Assembly (NCBI GenBank): GCA_025054935.1
Contig: JANWZD010000004.1
Span: 124,001 to 188,000 of the forward strand
Source: Dehalococcoidia bacterium
Lineage (GTDB): Bacteria > Chloroflexota > Dehalococcoidia > SpSt-223
DNA: 64,000 nucleotides
Direction: 5' to 3'
Within the stretch, counting starts at the first letter, position 1, and each line of letters begins with the position of its first letter. Both the position numbers and the translations under genes were made by a program. The notes beneath the pieces are model-generated. The model ran no database searches. It saw only the letters and a program-made list of their open reading frames with translations, and was not told the origin of the DNA. Of the stretch, positions 7,936 through 16,721 are shown in pieces.

Positions 7936-10900
7936 GTGACCGCTTTCCGTTTCCGCCTTTCGTTTGACCGCGTGGGCTCTCTGCTCGCGGTGCTCGCCGC
8001 GATCCCGGCGGCGCTACCCTTGCTCAGCGCCAGCTATCTGCAGGTTCACGACGGCTTTGCCCATCTCTTTCGCCTCGTCGTCCTCGACAGCGCGATGAAG
8101 CAGGGGGTCTTCCTGCCGCGCTGGTCGCCCGAGCTCGTCTTTGGATTCGGCTATCCGATTTTCAACTTCTATAACCCGCTCGTCTCGTACGCTGCTCAGC
8201 TGTTTCACCTCCTCGGCTTCACCTATGCCGACTCCCTCCGGCTGCTCGTCGGGATCGGAGTGCTGGCAGCGGGCGGGCTGATGTACTGGTATCTCCGGCC
8301 GTGGGTGGGGACGTGGGCAGCGCTGTTCGGTGCTGCTGCCTACGTCTATGTTCCCTATCATCTGCTGAACATCTACGTGCGCGGTTCGTTCGCCGAGCAG
8401 CTTTGCTACCCGCTCTTTCCGCTGGCGCTCGGGCTGGCCGACCGCGCCTTTCGCGACGACGGCGCGGTGCGCCTGCGGCCTGCTGTCGGGCTGGCGCTCG
8501 TCGTCGCCGCGTTGCTGCTCGCGCACAACCCGTCCGTGCTCTTCTTCAGCGGCGTGCTCGTCGCCTCGATCGCGTGGCGCTGGCGGCCGCGCGGCCTCCG
8601 GTCGGCGCTGGCGTGGGCCGGCGGGCTGGCGGGGGTCTTCGCCGTTGCCCTGAGCCTGACCGCGTTCTTCTGGCTGCCGTTCCTCGCCGAGCTGCCGGAC
8701 ACCTGGATCGGGACGTTCCGCGGCGGCGTCGAAGATTTCTACCGTTCGCTTCAGCCGCCCGACCGCTTGGTGCAATGGGCGCTGCAGTATGACTACGACA
8801 TCGTCTGGGACAGCTTTATCGCTGTCGGAACGGTCCAAGCGGCGCTGGCGCTGCTGGGCGCGCTGGCGGTGCCGTTCCTCCGGCCGGGAGCGCGCCAGCG
8901 CGCAGCCTTCGGCGTGGCGCTCGCCCTCGCCCTCGCCCTCTTGATGACGCCGGTGAGCGAGCCGTTCTGGCGCTCGCTGCCGATCGCCTCGCTGATGACG
9001 TTTCCTTGGCGGCTGCAGGGGGGAATGGGCCTTGCGACGGCAATCGCGGCGGCAGCGCTGCCGGCGGCGGCCGGCCGCTGGGCGCCCCTGCCGGCGCTTG
9101 GCCTTGGGGCGGCGATGGTCTGGGCGTCGCTCAGCAGCCTTACCCCGAATCCTCTCGCCCTCGACGACGCGATGGTCAGCCGGGCGAGCGCGACGCGCCT
9201 CGACGTGAGCGGCGCCCTCACGGGCACAACCAGCCCGCCTCAGTTCGTTCCGCGCTGGGTGGACGGCCCGGTCCAGAAGTTCGCCGTCCCAGCGGACGCG
9301 CCGACGCAGGCTCCTGCGGCTCGTCTCGCGGCGGCTGAGGCGCTCTCCTTCGACGGTTGGCGCTATCGGCTGCGGCTGAACATCGTCGAACCGGGACCGC
9401 TTCGGCTGCGCACCTTTTACTTCCCCGGCTGGCAGGCGACAGTGGACGGCGCGCCGGTCGCTGTCGAGCCGTCTGGGCCGGCGGGCGAGATCGCGCTCGA
9501 ACTGCCAGCGGGCTGGCACGAGGTGACCATCGCCTTCGGGGAGACCCCGCCGCGGCGGCTTGGGGAGATCGTCTCGGCCGCCAGCCTGATCTTGCTGCTG
9601 CTCGCGGGCGCGCTGATGCTGCGAAGCCGGGGGGGCCGCCTTGCCGCGCGCGGGGCGCTCGCCGCGGTGCTGGCGCTTGCGCTGCTGCCCCGCGCGCCCG
9701 CCGCCGAGGCGCTGACCCGCACCGACATTGCCTTCGGTTCGTCCTTGCGCTTGCTCGGCTGGAAGGCAGATTACGCCGACCTCGATCGGCGCGGCGTCGT
9801 CCGGCTGGATCTGCTCTGGCTGACGGCGGAGCCGGTCGGCCGCGAGATCCGCACCCGCCTGCGGCTGCTCGACCCGGCTGGTCAGGCGGTTACGGTCCAA
9901 GATCGGCTGCCGGTCTATGGGGCGGCGCCGTCCTCGCGCTGGCTCGGCGCGACGATTGTGGCCGACAGCTACGACCTTCCCCTGCCCGACCGCCTGCCGG
10001 CTGGGAGCTATCGGCTCGAGGTCGCCGTGCGGCCGGATGGCGAAACCGAGTGGCTCGGCGCCCCTGCCATTGTTGGCGACCTGACTGTTCCCCGCTCGCC
10101 GCGCCTCCCGCCGCCGAGTTCGCCGGCGACTGTCACCGACTATCGATTTGGCGGGCTGGCGGTACTGCGCGGCTTCGACCTTGCCGGCGCGCGCGGCGGA
10201 CGCATTCCCACCGTCACCGCCGGCGGCAGCCTCCGGGTCACGCTCCATTGGACAGCGCTCGCCCCGATCGATCGGGACTATTCGACCTTTCTCCACCTCT
10301 CGGACGACGCGTACCGGCCGGTCGCCCAGCAGGATAGCTTCGGCGGCTTCGACCTGCGCTTCACTTCGATCTGGGAGGTTGGCCGGCCGGTGCGCGATCA
10401 GTACGACCTTGTCGTGCCCCGTTCGACGCCGCCCGGCCGCTACTGGCTGCGGGCCGGGCTGTTTGATCGCGACGACCACGCGCGCCTTCCTGCCACGACC
10501 GCTGATGGCCGTCCGCTCGACTCGGCGACGCCGCTCACCCCGATCCTTGTCACTCCTGCCAGCCCGCTTCCTGCGCCGAGCTCCCCAGCGAGCGGTGATT
10601 GGCAGGGGGTCGGGCGGCTTCTCGGCTATGACCTTCCGGGAGCGAGCGCGGCGGCGGCGGCGGATTGCGCGGCGCTCGGCGCGGCCTGCGAGGAGGCGGT
10701 CGTGCTGCATTGGGAAGCGACCGGCCGGCCGGCGGATGATCTCGCCGTCTTCCTGCATGTTCGTGACGCGAGCGGCCGGGTCGTGCTTCAGGCAGATGGC
10801 CCGCCGCGGCTCGGGCGCTATCCCACCAGTGTCTGGTCGCCCGGCGACCGGCTGCTCGACCCGCGGCCGCTGCCGGGCCTGCGGCGGCTGCCGGCGGGCC

Positions 10901-11001
10901 GCTATCAGATCGTGGTCGGCTGGTACCGCCCGAGCGATGGCGGGCGTCTCCCGGTCGGCGAGGGCGACGCCGTGACCATCGGCGACTACGTCGTCCGGTG
11001 A
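7936..11001 (+). CDS. Large polytopic membrane protein, PTPS-related/GT-C glycosyltransferase-like, with C-terminal beta modules
   Basis: About 1,021 residues. Residues ~10-450 contain roughly ten or more hydrophobic helices. An early lumenal loop, YLQVHDGFAHLFRLVVLD, resembles the acidic first loop of GT-C enzymes and the PF10131 family of '6-pyruvoyl-tetrahydropterin synthase related' membrane proteins. A YfhO-like beta domain follows (FYFPGWQATVDGAPV, ~500). The C-terminus then holds three modules (starting ~620, ~765, ~918) with the pattern L-x-W ... FLHL.D..G..V.Q.D .. PTS.W.PG .. LP.G.Y. The same modules occur in the next gene and at 54709. It probably transfers a lipid-linked sugar at the outer face, but the donor and acceptor are unknown. 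GTG at 7936 follows GAGGAG and directly precedes the first helix. Confidence 0.75.
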   Translation: MTAFRFRLSFDRVGSLLAVLAAIPAALPLLSASYLQVHDGFAHLFRLVVLDSAMKQGVFLPRWSPELVFGFGYPIFNFYNPLVSYAAQLFHLLGFTYADSLRLLVGIGVLAAGGLMYWYLRPWVGTWAALFGAAAYVYVPYHLLNIYVRGSFAEQLCYPLFPLALGLADRAFRDDGAVRLRPAVGLALVVAALLLAHNPSVLFFSGVLVASIAWRWRPRGLRSALAWAGGLAGVFAVALSLTAFFWLPFLAELPDTWIGTFRGGVEDFYRSLQPPDRLVQWALQYDYDIVWDSFIAVGTVQAALALLGALAVPFLRPGARQRAAFGVALALALALLMTPVSEPFWRSLPIASLMTFPWRLQGGMGLATAIAAAALPAAAGRWAPLPALGLGAAMVWASLSSLTPNPLALDDAMVSRASATRLDVSGALTGTTSPPQFVPRWVDGPVQKFAVPADAPTQAPAARLAAAEALSFDGWRYRLRLNIVEPGPLRLRTFYFPGWQATVDGAPVAVEPSGPAGEIALELPAGWHEVTIAFGETPPRRLGEIVSAASLILLLLAGALMLRSRGGRLAARGALAAVLALALLPRAPAAEALTRTDIAFGSSLRLLGWKADYADLDRRGVVRLDLLWLTAEPVGREIRTRLRLLDPAGQAVTVQDRLPVYGAAPSSRWLGATIVADSYDLPLPDRLPAGSYRLEVAVRPDGETEWLGAPAIVGDLTVPRSPRLPPPSSPATVTDYRFGGLAVLRGFDLAGARGGRIPTVTAGGSLRVTLHWTALAPIDRDYSTFLHLSDDAYRPVAQQDSFGGFDLRFTSIWEVGRPVRDQYDLVVPRSTPPGRYWLRAGLFDRDDHARLPATTADGRPLDSATPLTPILVTPASPLPAPSSPASGDWQGVGRLLGYDLPGASAAAAADCAALGAACEEAVVLHWEATGRPADDLAVFLHVRDASGRVVLQADGPPRLGRYPTSVWSPGDRLLDPRPLPGLRRLPAGRYQIVVGWYRPSDGGRLPVGEGDAVTIGDYVVR

Positions 11002-13331
11002 CGTTTCCCCTTCGGCCGACGCTCGCCGCGCTGCTGCTTGTGGCAGCGGCGCTGCGCTTCCTTGACCTTCAGACGGCACCGCCAGGCTTCTGGTACGACG
11101 AAGGGCTGAACGGCCGCTTTGCACGCGACATTCTCGCCGGCGATCTCCGGCTGTTCTACGGCGATCGCGAAGGACTGTTCTTCTATCTCCTCGCCGGCGC
11201 AACGGTGCTCTTCGGCGAATCGATCTTCGCGCTGCGCTGGCTGACGGCGGCGGTCGGCGTGCTGACCGTGGCGGCGCTCTTTGCCCTCGGTCGGCGGCTG
11301 CTCGGGACGCCGGCCGGCCTGATCGCGGCGGCCGGTCTTGCAGTCTCGGTGTGGCATTTCGGCGTCAACCGCTTCGCCGAGCGCGTCAATCTGCTGCCCC
11401 TTGCTGAGATCGTCACCGTCTCCTGTCTCTGGCGAGCGCTCTACCCGAAGAAGGGCGAGAACAGCCGACTCTTCGCTGTGCTGGCCGGGCTTGCTGGCGG
11501 CTTGACGCTCTACACCTATCTCGCCTCGCGCCTCTTCCCGTTCGTGCTCGGCGGCTTTCTCCTCTGGCAGCTCGTCTTCGACCGGCGGACGCTGCGCGAG
11601 CGATGGCTGGTTTGGCCGACCGTCGCGCTGGTGGCGGCGCTGGTCTTCCTGCCGCTCGGGCTGCACTACCTCCGCTTTCCGAACGACTTCATTCTCCGCC
11701 CCAGTCAGGTCTGGCCGTACGGCGGGCTGGACGGCGGGGCGCTTCTTGGCGAGCTGGCGCGGCAGTTCGGGGTCACCCTCATGATGTTCCCCGCAGCGGG
11801 CGATGCGAACTGGCGGCACAATCTCGCCGGCCGGCCGGCCTTCGACGCGGTCGCCGCTGTCGCCCTCGGGGTGGGGCTGCTGCGGGTCGTGGCCCGCCCG
11901 CGGCGCGCCTCGACGGCGCTGGTGGCGATCTGGTTCGTCGTCATGCTGCTGCCGAGCGTGCTGGCGAGCGACAACCCGCATTTCCTGCGCAGCTTCGGCG
12001 CGATCCCCTCGGCTTGGCTGCTTGCCGCCCACGGCGCGGTCTGGAGTGCTGCCTTGGCCGCCGTCACCGGCATCGGCTGGCGGCTGCCAGCCGCAGGCGG
12101 CGTGATCTGGTTTCTCGTTGTGGCGGGGCTCGCGGTCCGGACGTACTTCGTCGAGTGGCGTGTTCACCCCGAGGTCCTCGCCGCGTTTGAAGCGGAGATC
12201 CCGGCGGGCGCAGCGGCGATCAATCGTCTCCCGGCTGACCTCCCTGTCTACGGCTCGGCGTGGATCCGGCCCCATCCGGCGGTCGAGTATCTGCTTGAGC
12301 GAGGGCGCGCGGTCCGCTGGTTCTCCGGCGTTGACGGGCTGGCCCTGCCGGGCAACCGCGAGGCGGCGGTGGCGCTCTTCGGTCCGGCCGAGGTCGCAGA
12401 GACGATCCTGCAGCTGCTCGGGGCGCGTTTGGAGACCGCCGCGGTCGCGGGCGCGGACGGCGCGCCGCGCTTCCGGCTGTACCGTGTGCCGCCGCTCGCT
12501 CCGCTGCCCGCGCGCGCTGACTTCGGCGGGGTGCTGGTCCTCGAGGATGCCGCATGGGAGGTGGCCCGTGATGGGGCAGGGCTGCCGGTCGCGGAGCCGG
12601 GAACGAGCGTGCCGGTGACGCTGCGCTTTCGGGTACTCGCGCCGCCGGGCCGGCCGGACCTCGCCTTCTCGCTCCGGCTGACGGAGGGCGGGCGGACGCT
12701 CTTCCAAGACGACTCCTCGCCCTATTTCAGCGCTCTCTGGCAGCCGGGCGAACTGATCTTCGCTCACTACGCGATCGAGATCCCGTCAGACGCCGCGCCG
12801 GGCGTTCGGACTGTCGACCTCGCAGTCTACGAGCGGGACGGCCGGCTGCTCGAGGCGCACGGACCGGCCGGCGAGCGGCTGGGCGACCGGGTCATCATCG
12901 GTCGGCTCAAGACACGTTCGCGGGAGCCGCTGCCGACTGGCCCGCCCGCGGCGCTCTTCGATGATCGGGTCGCCCTCCGGTCGGCAGCGTTTGAGCCGGA
13001 GCCGTGTCCGGCGCGGGTTTGTCCCGGCACGCTCCGCCTTCTCTGGGAAGCGCGCGCTCCGCTGCATGATGACCTCGCGGTATTTGTCCATCTTGCGGGA
13101 CCGGATGACCGGCCGCTCGCGCAAGCCGATGGTCCGCCGGCAGGCGGTCGCTTCCCAACCTCCGCGTGGGCGCCGGGCGAGGCGATCGCCGAGACACGCC
13201 GGCTCGAGCCGCCTGCCGATCTCCCTGCTGGACCGCTGCGGCTCCTCGTCGGACTCTATGACCCGCGGAGCGGCGTGCGGCTCGCCTTGCCTGACGGCCG
13301 GACCGCATTCGAGCTGCCGCTCGCGCCCTGA
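10998..13331 (+). CDS. Glycosyltransferase family 39-like membrane protein (ArnT/PMT type)
   Basis: A 777-residue GT-C type glycosyltransferase. The first periplasmic loop has PPGFWYDEGLNGRFARDIL, with the Asp-Glu pair typical of dolichyl/undecaprenyl-phosphate-sugar transferases. GLFFYLLAGATVLFGES and RWLTAAVGVLTVAALFALG follow as in PMT_2 proteins. About ten helices extend to residue ~390. The C-terminal half is extracellular and has two beta modules (from ~537 and ~677) matching those of the preceding gene (FVHLAGPDDRPLAQADGPP). The GTG start overlaps the upstream stop as GTGA, so translation is coupled and the two proteins are likely to act in the same surface-glycan pathway. The donor sugar cannot be inferred. 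Confidence 0.8.
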   Translation: MTFPLRPTLAALLLVAAALRFLDLQTAPPGFWYDEGLNGRFARDILAGDLRLFYGDREGLFFYLLAGATVLFGESIFALRWLTAAVGVLTVAALFALGRRLLGTPAGLIAAAGLAVSVWHFGVNRFAERVNLLPLAEIVTVSCLWRALYPKKGENSRLFAVLAGLAGGLTLYTYLASRLFPFVLGGFLLWQLVFDRRTLRERWLVWPTVALVAALVFLPLGLHYLRFPNDFILRPSQVWPYGGLDGGALLGELARQFGVTLMMFPAAGDANWRHNLAGRPAFDAVAAVALGVGLLRVVARPRRASTALVAIWFVVMLLPSVLASDNPHFLRSFGAIPSAWLLAAHGAVWSAALAAVTGIGWRLPAAGGVIWFLVVAGLAVRTYFVEWRVHPEVLAAFEAEIPAGAAAINRLPADLPVYGSAWIRPHPAVEYLLERGRAVRWFSGVDGLALPGNREAAVALFGPAEVAETILQLLGARLETAAVAGADGAPRFRLYRVPPLAPLPARADFGGVLVLEDAAWEVARDGAGLPVAEPGTSVPVTLRFRVLAPPGRPDLAFSLRLTEGGRTLFQDDSSPYFSALWQPGELIFAHYAIEIPSDAAPGVRTVDLAVYERDGRLLEAHGPAGERLGDRVIIGRLKTRSREPLPTGPPAALFDDRVALRSAAFEPEPCPARVCPGTLRLLWEARAPLHDDLAVFVHLAGPDDRPLAQADGPPAGGRFPTSAWAPGEAIAETRRLEPPADLPAGPLRLLVGLYDPRSGVRLALPDGRTAFELPLAP

Positions 13332-13464
13332 GCGCCGCCAGCCAGTGTCTTGGTCTTCGTCGGGCGACCGCGCGTAGGCGCCCGCCGAGCCAGCCGAGGG
13401 CGACGAACTGCCGTCAAGGACGCGGGGGTCGCCTGCCGGGACGCGAGGGACGATGAGCGACCGG

Positions 13465-13744
13465 TGCTGCAGCTTCGAGCGCCGAGTTCTATCGCCGCGG
13501 GGCTGATCGACTGGGGCGTGCCGAAGGCACTGGTCGAGGCGACGGCGGGCCAAGGAGAGGGCGGCCAAGAGCCCGGTCGCCATCCGGCGGGCAAAAGAGG
13601 TGCTGAACCGGATCGAGTTCATGGACCGACAGTCCGGCTACGAACTGGAGCAGGCGTACACGGGGGCTGATGGGGTTCGAGGATGCGAACGAGGCAGCGC
13701 GGGCGGTCCTCGAGCGTCGGCCGCCCATGTTCACGGGACGCTGA
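13465..13744 (+). pseudogene. C-terminal remnant of an enoyl-CoA hydratase/isomerase
   Basis: Three reading frames give one continuous crotonase C-terminus: APSSIAAGLIDWGVPKALVE, then AKERAAKSPVAIRRAKEVLN and IEFMDRQSGYELEQAYTGA, then LMGFEDANEAARAVLERR with PPMFTGR and a stop at 13742-13744. This is the family's ending (GL.d.VvP..L...A, sP.A.r.aK, e..eg..AFlekR.P.F.G). The N-terminal oxyanion-hole region is missing; upstream lies the end of the glycosyltransferase gene. The remnant overlaps the 3' end of the GH1 gene on the other strand by 14 nt. At least two frameshifts make it non-functional. Confidence 0.75.
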
Positions 13745-15032
13745 GCGCGGCGCGCCAGTCGGCGGGGTCGAGGGCGTTGCGCCGGCAGATGCGGGCGTAG
13801 AGCAGCGCCGAGGGTTTAGGCGTCCGCTTGCCGGTCGCGAAATCGACGTGGACAAGGCCGAAGCGCATCCGCAGCCCCTCGGCCCATTCGAAGTTGTCGA
13901 ACGCGGTCCAGTGGAGGTACCCGCGGACGTCGGCCCCGCGGCGGATCGCGGCGTGGACAGCGCGGAGATGGTCGACAATGAAGCGCGGCCGGAGGGTGTC
14001 GCCCTCTTCGGCGACACCGTTCTCGGTGATCACGATCGGCAGCCGATACGGCTTGAGGGCGAGCAGCAGGTCGCGCAATCCGCGCGGATACACCTCCCAC
14101 CCGAAGAGGGTCTTGGGCCCCCGCCGGCCGGGGAGGTGTTCGGCAAAGAGGGAGCGGGGCCGAGCGGGCGCGAACCGCACCTCGCTGCGGGTGTAATAGT
14201 TGATGCCGATGAAGTCGAGCGCGGCCGGCCGACGCGGGGGGAGGAGCGCCCGCGCCGCCATCCGCGCTGGAGCGGGGTCGTCGAGGCCGGCGAGGATAGC
14301 GTGATTGAGCAGCCGGTCGTGCAGCCACGCCATCAGCCGGTCTGCCGGGCGCGAGGAGAAGGGCGTGTAGGCTGCGACGTGATGGCTGAGACCGACCATC
14401 GCCTCCGGCTGAAGGCGGTGAATGAGGGCATAGGCGCGCCGGTGGGCTGTCAGCAGATGACGGATGACGCGGGCGGCGCTGCGCAGACTGTGATCGCCGG
14501 GCGGATGAATCCCTTCGACGTAGCCGAGATTGGCGTAGACCCCTGGCTCATTGACAGTGATCCACCAGCGGACAAGGTCGCGATACGTGGCGACGACCGT
14601 CTCGACGAAGTGGAGGAAGTCGTCGACTTGGTCGACGCGCCAGCTGCCGCGCTGCTCGAACCAGCGCGGATTAGTGAAATGGTGGAGGGTGACGAAGGGT
14701 TCAATCTGGTGCTCGCGGAGGCATTCGAGCACGCGCCGGTAGTGATCGAGCGCAGCGCGGTCGACCTCTCCCGGCGCGGGCACAACGCGGCTCCATTCGA
14801 TCGAGAGGCGGTGGGCGCTATGGCCGAGCTCGGCGAGGAGAGCGAAATCCTCCTCGAAGCGGGTCCACTGGTCGACGCCGGGATGAGAGCGCGTCCCGTC
14901 GCGGATGCGGCCCGGCTGCTGCTCCCAATCCCACCAGTTGTTGGCGAAGTTGTGCCCCTCGACCTGATGGGCGGCAGTGGCGGCGCCCCAAAGAAACCCC
15001 TCGGGAAAAGCGAGCCGGCGCGGAACGCTCAT
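13731..15032 (-). CDS. Beta-glucosidase-like glycoside hydrolase family 1
   Basis: A 433-residue retaining beta-glycosidase. The N-terminus FPEGFLWGAATAAHQVEG is the GH1 signature with the Gln and His of the -1 subsite nearby. WWITVNEPGV (~residue 165) carries the acid/base Glu (T-V-N-E-P), and LPIVITENGVAEEGD (~345) the nucleophile Glu (I-T-E-N-G). WTAFDNFEWAEG gives the aglycone-side Trp and Glu. No signal peptide is visible, so it is cytosolic and probably cleaves imported disaccharides or glycosides. The sugar specificity (gluco, galacto or fuco) cannot be decided. The ATG at 15032 overlaps the stop of the upstream HAD-like gene (ATGA), with AAAGG close before it. Confidence 0.92.
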   Translation of the reverse strand: MSVPRRLAFPEGFLWGAATAAHQVEGHNFANNWWDWEQQPGRIRDGTRSHPGVDQWTRFEEDFALLAELGHSAHRLSIEWSRVVPAPGEVDRAALDHYRRVLECLREHQIEPFVTLHHFTNPRWFEQRGSWRVDQVDDFLHFVETVVATYRDLVRWWITVNEPGVYANLGYVEGIHPPGDHSLRSAARVIRHLLTAHRRAYALIHRLQPEAMVGLSHHVAAYTPFSSRPADRLMAWLHDRLLNHAILAGLDDPAPARMAARALLPPRRPAALDFIGINYYTRSEVRFAPARPRSLFAEHLPGRRGPKTLFGWEVYPRGLRDLLLALKPYRLPIVITENGVAEEGDTLRPRFIVDHLRAVHAAIRRGADVRGYLHWTAFDNFEWAEGLRMRFGLVHVDFATGKRTPKPSALLYARICRRNALDPADWRAALSVP

Positions 15033-15640
15033 CCTTTGTGCGCGAGCTCCGCCTCGCGGGCGCGAATGTCGTCGGCAATGGCGGGGAGGACGCTCACCCG
15101 GATCACGTTCGGCGGGTAGGGCAGCCCACGGTTGAAGAACCACTCCCGCAGGTAGACGCGCTCGAGGCCGTTGCGGGCGAGGTAGTAGGCGACGGAGCCG
15201 TCGTCGTCAACGTGCTCGCGAATGCCACGGAGCAAGGCGATCCGGAGCTTGTGCTGGCCGGGCGAGAGCCGCGTGTTGTTGCCGACGATGTCGGCAATGT
15301 ACTGGCGCAGGCCGTGGATCTCAAGCCACCGCTCGATGATCGGGCGGCCGATGGCGTTGCGCGCGGTGACGATAATCGGGGTGCGGAACTCGCTCACCGC
15401 CTCCAGTCCATCGCGGGCATCGGGCAGCGGACGCCGGCCGAAATATTTCAGGGTCTCGAGCCCGTAGCGCAGCAGGTGGAGACCGCGTATTCGGTCCACC
15501 TCGCGCTCGCTGATCTCGGGGGGGAGCGGCTGCGTCCGTAGCGAGCGGCTGATCGCGACATTGAACCCGAGCGGCGGTCGGCAGATGACGCCGTCGAGGT
15601 CGAAGGCGATCTCCGGTTTTGCACCGTCTGGCTGGGGCAC
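15029..15640 (-). CDS. HAD-superfamily hydrolase-like protein
   Basis: About 203 residues. EIAFDLDGVICRPPLG near the N-terminus is the HAD motif I (DxDGV), followed by a cap-like helical insert and PIIVTARNAIGRPIIERWL, a motif II (hhT/S). Further on, SPGQHKLRIALL could supply the motif III Lys, and HVDDDGSVAYYLA could supply the acidic motif IV. This fits a small phosphatase or 5'-nucleotidase-like enzyme; the substrate is unknown. The GTG at 15640 is preferred because AGGAG lies 5 nt upstream and motif I then starts about ten residues in; longer starts read through low-complexity sequence. It is coupled to the GH1 gene downstream by ATGA. Confidence 0.75.
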   Translation of the reverse strand: MPQPDGAKPEIAFDLDGVICRPPLGFNVAISRSLRTQPLPPEISEREVDRIRGLHLLRYGLETLKYFGRRPLPDARDGLEAVSEFRTPIIVTARNAIGRPIIERWLEIHGLRQYIADIVGNNTRLSPGQHKLRIALLRGIREHVDDDGSVAYYLARNGLERVYLREWFFNRGLPYPPNVIRVSVLPAIADDIRAREAELAHKG

Positions 15641-15651
15641 CTCGTCTCCTG

Positions 15652-15683
15652 CTGCGGAGGACGGCGCCAGCCGCCCTCCGCAG
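15652..15683 (-). other. Long hairpin just upstream of the HAD-like gene
   Basis: Inverted repeat CTGCGGAGG... with arms of 14 bp (one G-U pair) and a 4-nt loop. It lies between the lipoprotein gene stop (15705) and the start region at 15640. No T-run follows, so it is not a standard terminator. Immediately downstream on the minus strand is the ribosome binding site of the HAD-like gene. It could be a terminator of the cof operon lacking a T-tract or a leader structure. Confidence 0.45.
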
Positions 15684-15704
15684 GAGTCTAGCACGAGGCC
15701 GGCG

Positions 15705-16718
15705 CTACTTTCGGCCGAGCGCCTCGCGCCGGATCGAGTCGTCGATATGCCGGTCGATGTCGATGGGCTTGGAGATGACGCCGAGCTGATAGGCGAGAGC
15801 GGCGATGTCGCGCCACTGCTCGGCGGAGACGGCGAGCAGGCCGTTCTTCTCAACCATCGGACCCTCGAGCGATTCGATCTCGACCCGCAGCATAGCGGCC
15901 TGATGGGCGCGATCTTCGCCGGGCGCATAACGCATGACGATATCGAGCGCCGCGTCGGGGTTTTGGCGGATCCATTCGGTTGCGGCAAGGGTGGCCCGCA
16001 TGAAGCGGACGAGGAGCGATCGCTGCCGCTCCACGCTGTCGCGCGTGGCGATGTAGGTCAGGCCGATCGTCGGCACGCCGTACTCCTCCGGCGTGATCAG
16101 CCGCACCTCTTGACCGAGCGAGCGCAGCACGTAGGGCTCGTTTGAGCGGAAGACGGGGAGGACATCGACGCGGCCGGTGAGCAGGATGCGCGGGTCGAAG
16201 CCGACGTTCACTTCCTGGATCTTGGAGCGGTCGACGCCGGCAGCTCGGATCATCGCGAGATATTCCGCGCTCGGCATCCCCTTGTAGCCGACGACCTTGC
16301 CTTCGAAGTCTTTCGCTGTGCGGATCGGCGACTCGGCACGGACGGCAAATGCCTGATCGCTGCGCTGGCCGAAGACAGCGAACGCGACGAGCGGCAGACC
16401 GGATTCGGCGGCCAAGGTGATGACATTCATGCCGGCTGCGGTCGTGACCTGAACCACCCCGGCGGTCAGCAGGCGGACATGCTCGCCTTGGCCGGCGCTG
16501 TGCTGAATCTCGACCTCGAGGTTCTGCTCGCGGAAATACCCGCGGTCTTTGGCGACATAGGCGGCAACGAACGGCATGTTCGCTTGCGGCTTGTAGCCCG
16601 CCATGAAGACCATCCGGTCAGGAGGAGCAGGCGGGGGTGGGACATTGCCTGCTGTCGGGGCGGCCGGCGCGCAGGCGACGGCAATGAGGACGAGCAGCGC
16701 GGGCAAGATCCGAAACAT
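15705..16718 (-). CDS. ABC-type substrate-binding lipoprotein, NMT1/THI5/SsuA-like
   Basis: A 337-residue periplasmic-type binding protein. The signal sequence ends LLVLIAVACAP, a lipobox with Cys at ~16, followed by an Ala/Pro-rich linker. YFREQNLEVEIQ, AAYVAKDRG and the VVGYKGMPSAEYLAMIRAAG block match the NMT1/SsuA family, which binds pyrimidine precursors, sulfonates or nitrate-like ligands. No permease or ATPase lies nearby. A strong GGAGGTGACC precedes the ATG, and the gap to the cofC stop is 3 nt, so it is read with cofD-cofC. That link to F420 synthesis is unusual; the ligand is unknown. Confidence 0.85.
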   Translation of the reverse strand: MFRILPALLVLIAVACAPAAPTAGNVPPPPAPPDRMVFMAGYKPQANMPFVAAYVAKDRGYFREQNLEVEIQHSAGQGEHVRLLTAGVVQVTTAAGMNVITLAAESGLPLVAFAVFGQRSDQAFAVRAESPIRTAKDFEGKVVGYKGMPSAEYLAMIRAAGVDRSKIQEVNVGFDPRILLTGRVDVLPVFRSNEPYVLRSLGQEVRLITPEEYGVPTIGLTYIATRDSVERQRSLLVRFMRATLAATEWIRQNPDAALDIVMRYAPGEDRAHQAAMLRVEIESLEGPMVEKNGLLAVSAEQWRDIAALAYQLGVISKPIDIDRHIDDSIRREALGRK

Positions 16719-16721
16719 GGG

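Noticed and set aside
7685-7939. A short plus-strand ORF before the glycosyltransferase
   Set aside because: Arg-rich with no similarity; the region instead holds the promoter and leader of the next gene.
8014-11202. A 1,062-codon open frame on the minus strand
   Set aside because: It mirrors the plus-strand glycosyltransferase genes. Its composition (very high Arg, Glu, Asp, Gln; low hydrophobic) is that of an antisense frame in high-GC DNA, and it has no domain or ribosome binding site.
10986-12767. A 593-codon minus-strand open frame
   Set aside because: Antisense to the GT39-like gene, with the same charge-biased composition and no recognisable motif.
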